Source: Candidatus Peregrinibacteria bacterium
Lineage (GTDB): Bacteria; Patescibacteriota; Gracilibacteria; UBA1369
Assembly (NCBI GenBank): GCA_020851415.1
Contig: JADZCU010000044.1
Span: 1-64,000 of the forward strand
Direction of reading: 5' to 3'
DNA length: 64,000 nucleotides
Position 1 is the first letter of the stretch. Every line of letters begins with the position of its first letter. The translations under genes were made by a program, and so were the position numbers. The notes under the pieces were generated by a model, which was not told the origin of the DNA, ran no database searches, and worked only from the letters and a program-made list of their open reading frames with translations. Positions 63,006 to 64,000 of the stretch are shown piece by piece.

Positions 63006-64000
63006 TTAGTCGTTGGCAAGTTTTTCGATTATTTCTAGCTCTTTTTCCAGGCTCTCGTCGCCAATTTGTTTTGATTCTTCTTTGAAGTATGTGGCGAAAT
63101 CCTGGAAGATCTCTTCGTAGTTATTGGAAACTTTTAGTTTGTCGGATTGGCGTTCCCATTGGCCAAGAGTCAGCTGTGGCATGCATGGAGGTAAGTGTGG
63201 ATGTTCCGGTATGATGATGCTTTTGCCTCGTTCCATTATGATCGGGCAATCTATTGGGATCATAACTTTGCTACCACCGCGGTTTTCGTCCATGAGCCAG
63301 TCCTGCAATATATTGCTGTAGCGAGCCAACAGGATTGCTTTGCGGACACCGTTGTTGAAATAGGATTCGTCTTCTGAGTCCTTGAAAGTTATTGATTCTT
63401 CACTCTTGTCGGCCATGCCGTTGCGGTCTTTGTAGCTGGCGCTGAGTTTGATCTGGTTGTCTTCACCGGTCTTTTTGAGTTTCAAGAGTACGACGCCGCC
63501 TTTGGTTTGTCCGTCCTCCGTTTTGGATGGGAAGAGCGTGTTTACATACATTATTTCGCCGGTGGCTTTGTCTGCTTCCGGTGATCCGTACACTTTTTCG
63601 ATTTCAAATCCGTTGGATTCGAGTTCGAGTTTGAGATCGAAGACGAGCGGCGTCACCATGTAGTCGAAGCCTTCGTCCATGCGTTCCATGAAATCTTTTT
63701 CGGAATGGATTGAGTAGTAGTTTGCGCCCTGGATTTTGGTCATGGCTTCAACGAGTTCGGTGTTGAAGTCCACACCTACGCCGATAAAGGTTGTGTATAT
63801 GCCGTTCTTGGCGTTTTTCTTGGCCATACCAACAAGCCCTTCTTCAGAGTCATCTCCCAGGTTTGGCATAGCATCAGTAATGAAAATTATCCTATTCTCA
63901 TAATCGTCTTTGTTTGCATCGGTTTGCTCCACAAAAAGATCTGTGCCTGCCTGAATGCCCGCGTCCATGTTTGTTCCACCACGATCGAAGAGTTCCATGA
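63006..64000 (-). CDS. von Willebrand factor A domain protein, partial
   Basis: The C-terminal part (at least 330 residues) of a VWA-domain protein; the N-terminus lies beyond the right edge, so the Met at 63998 is probably internal. The visible part starts within the VWA domain: the MIDAS Thr in DRGGTNMDAGI and the Asp in IIFITDAMPNLGD, so the DxSxS of the first MIDAS loop must lie outside the window. After about residue 115 comes a beta-rich domain and a helical C-terminus. VWA proteins bind ligands through a divalent metal, often at the cell surface. The target here is unknown. Confidence 0.85.
   Translation of the reverse strand, partial: MELFDRGGTNMDAGIQAGTDLFVEQTDANKDDYENRIIFITDAMPNLGDDSEEGLVGMAKKNAKNGIYTTFIGVGVDFNTELVEAMTKIQGANYYSIHSEKDFMERMDEGFDYMVTPLVFDLKLELESNGFEIEKVYGSPEADKATGEIMYVNTLFPSKTEDGQTKGGVVLLKLKKTGEDNQIKLSASYKDRNGMADKSEESITFKDSEDESYFNNGVRKAILLARYSNILQDWLMDENRGGSKVMIPIDCPIIMERGKSIIIPEHPHLPPCMPQLTLGQWERQSDKLKVSNNYEEIFQDFATYFKEESKQIGDESLEKELEIIEKLAND

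Overview
The window is a 64 kb piece of a bacterial chromosome with about 43% G+C by eye and densely packed genes in alternating blocks on both strands. I found no rRNA, tRNA or CRISPR array. The mix suggests a member of the Candidate Phyla Radiation (Patescibacteria), most like Peregrinibacteria. It combines housekeeping genes, many very large lineage-restricted membrane and coiled-coil proteins, a complete F-type ATP synthase, de novo purine genes including archaeal-type PurP, a threonyl-tRNA synthetase without its TGS domain, and few Shine-Dalgarno sites. UGA is a normal stop here: several genes end in TGA, including the ATGA overlaps at 26950 and 40204, so the recoded Gracilibacteria/Absconditabacteria code does not apply. 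The taxonomic call is inference.

Layout: 51-3641 (+) is an operon of three exported proteins with Cys-containing C-terminal tails. 3815-5864 (-) holds a zinc-ribbon mini-gene, an excisionase-type HTH protein and two unknowns. 5961-16019 (-) holds uvrA, two coiled-coil/charged unknowns, glpD with a HAD phosphatase, a PrsW-type membrane protease and recF. 16096-19976 (+) holds two tandem MgtE-like transporters and thrS. 20040-22110 is a GC-rich island with two unknown genes and several strong hairpins. 22320-24953 (-) is an 877-residue unknown. 25157-31845 (+) is the ATP synthase operon atpBEFHAGDC, in which atpE is bracketed by hairpins. 31934-42443 (-) is a five-gene cluster of large proteins around a VirB6/TrbL-like polytopic membrane protein. 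42569-46501 (-) holds purL and rpsF-ssb-rpsR. 47052-50157 (+) holds a LysM/M23 endopeptidase, yidD and purH. 51425-57573 (+) holds uppP, two tandem purP genes, a GC-richer lipoprotein, a GlmU-like enzyme and a glycosyltransferase. 57602-62110 (-) holds two unknowns, purN, the L-serine dehydratase subunits and a CofE-like ligase. A 0.9 kb regulatory or non-coding stretch precedes a VWA-domain protein cut by the right edge.

Functionally, purL, purN, purH and two purP genes cover several steps from FGAR to IMP. They appear to offer two chemistries (10-formyl-THF-dependent PurH and formate/ATP-dependent PurP) for the same formylation. uppP, the M23 endopeptidase, the GlmU-like enzyme and the GT2 enzyme point to cell-wall and surface-polysaccharide metabolism. 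GlpD and the HAD phosphatase form a small glycerol-3-phosphate module.

The most unusual points are: the tandem PurP pair beside a complete PurH; the GC-rich, Shine-Dalgarno-bearing cassettes; an in-frame palindrome-bearing insertion in the HAD phosphatase; a two-copy hairpin repeat with compensatory changes; an identical 13-base A-rich leader before three genes; and the exported Cys-tail operon.
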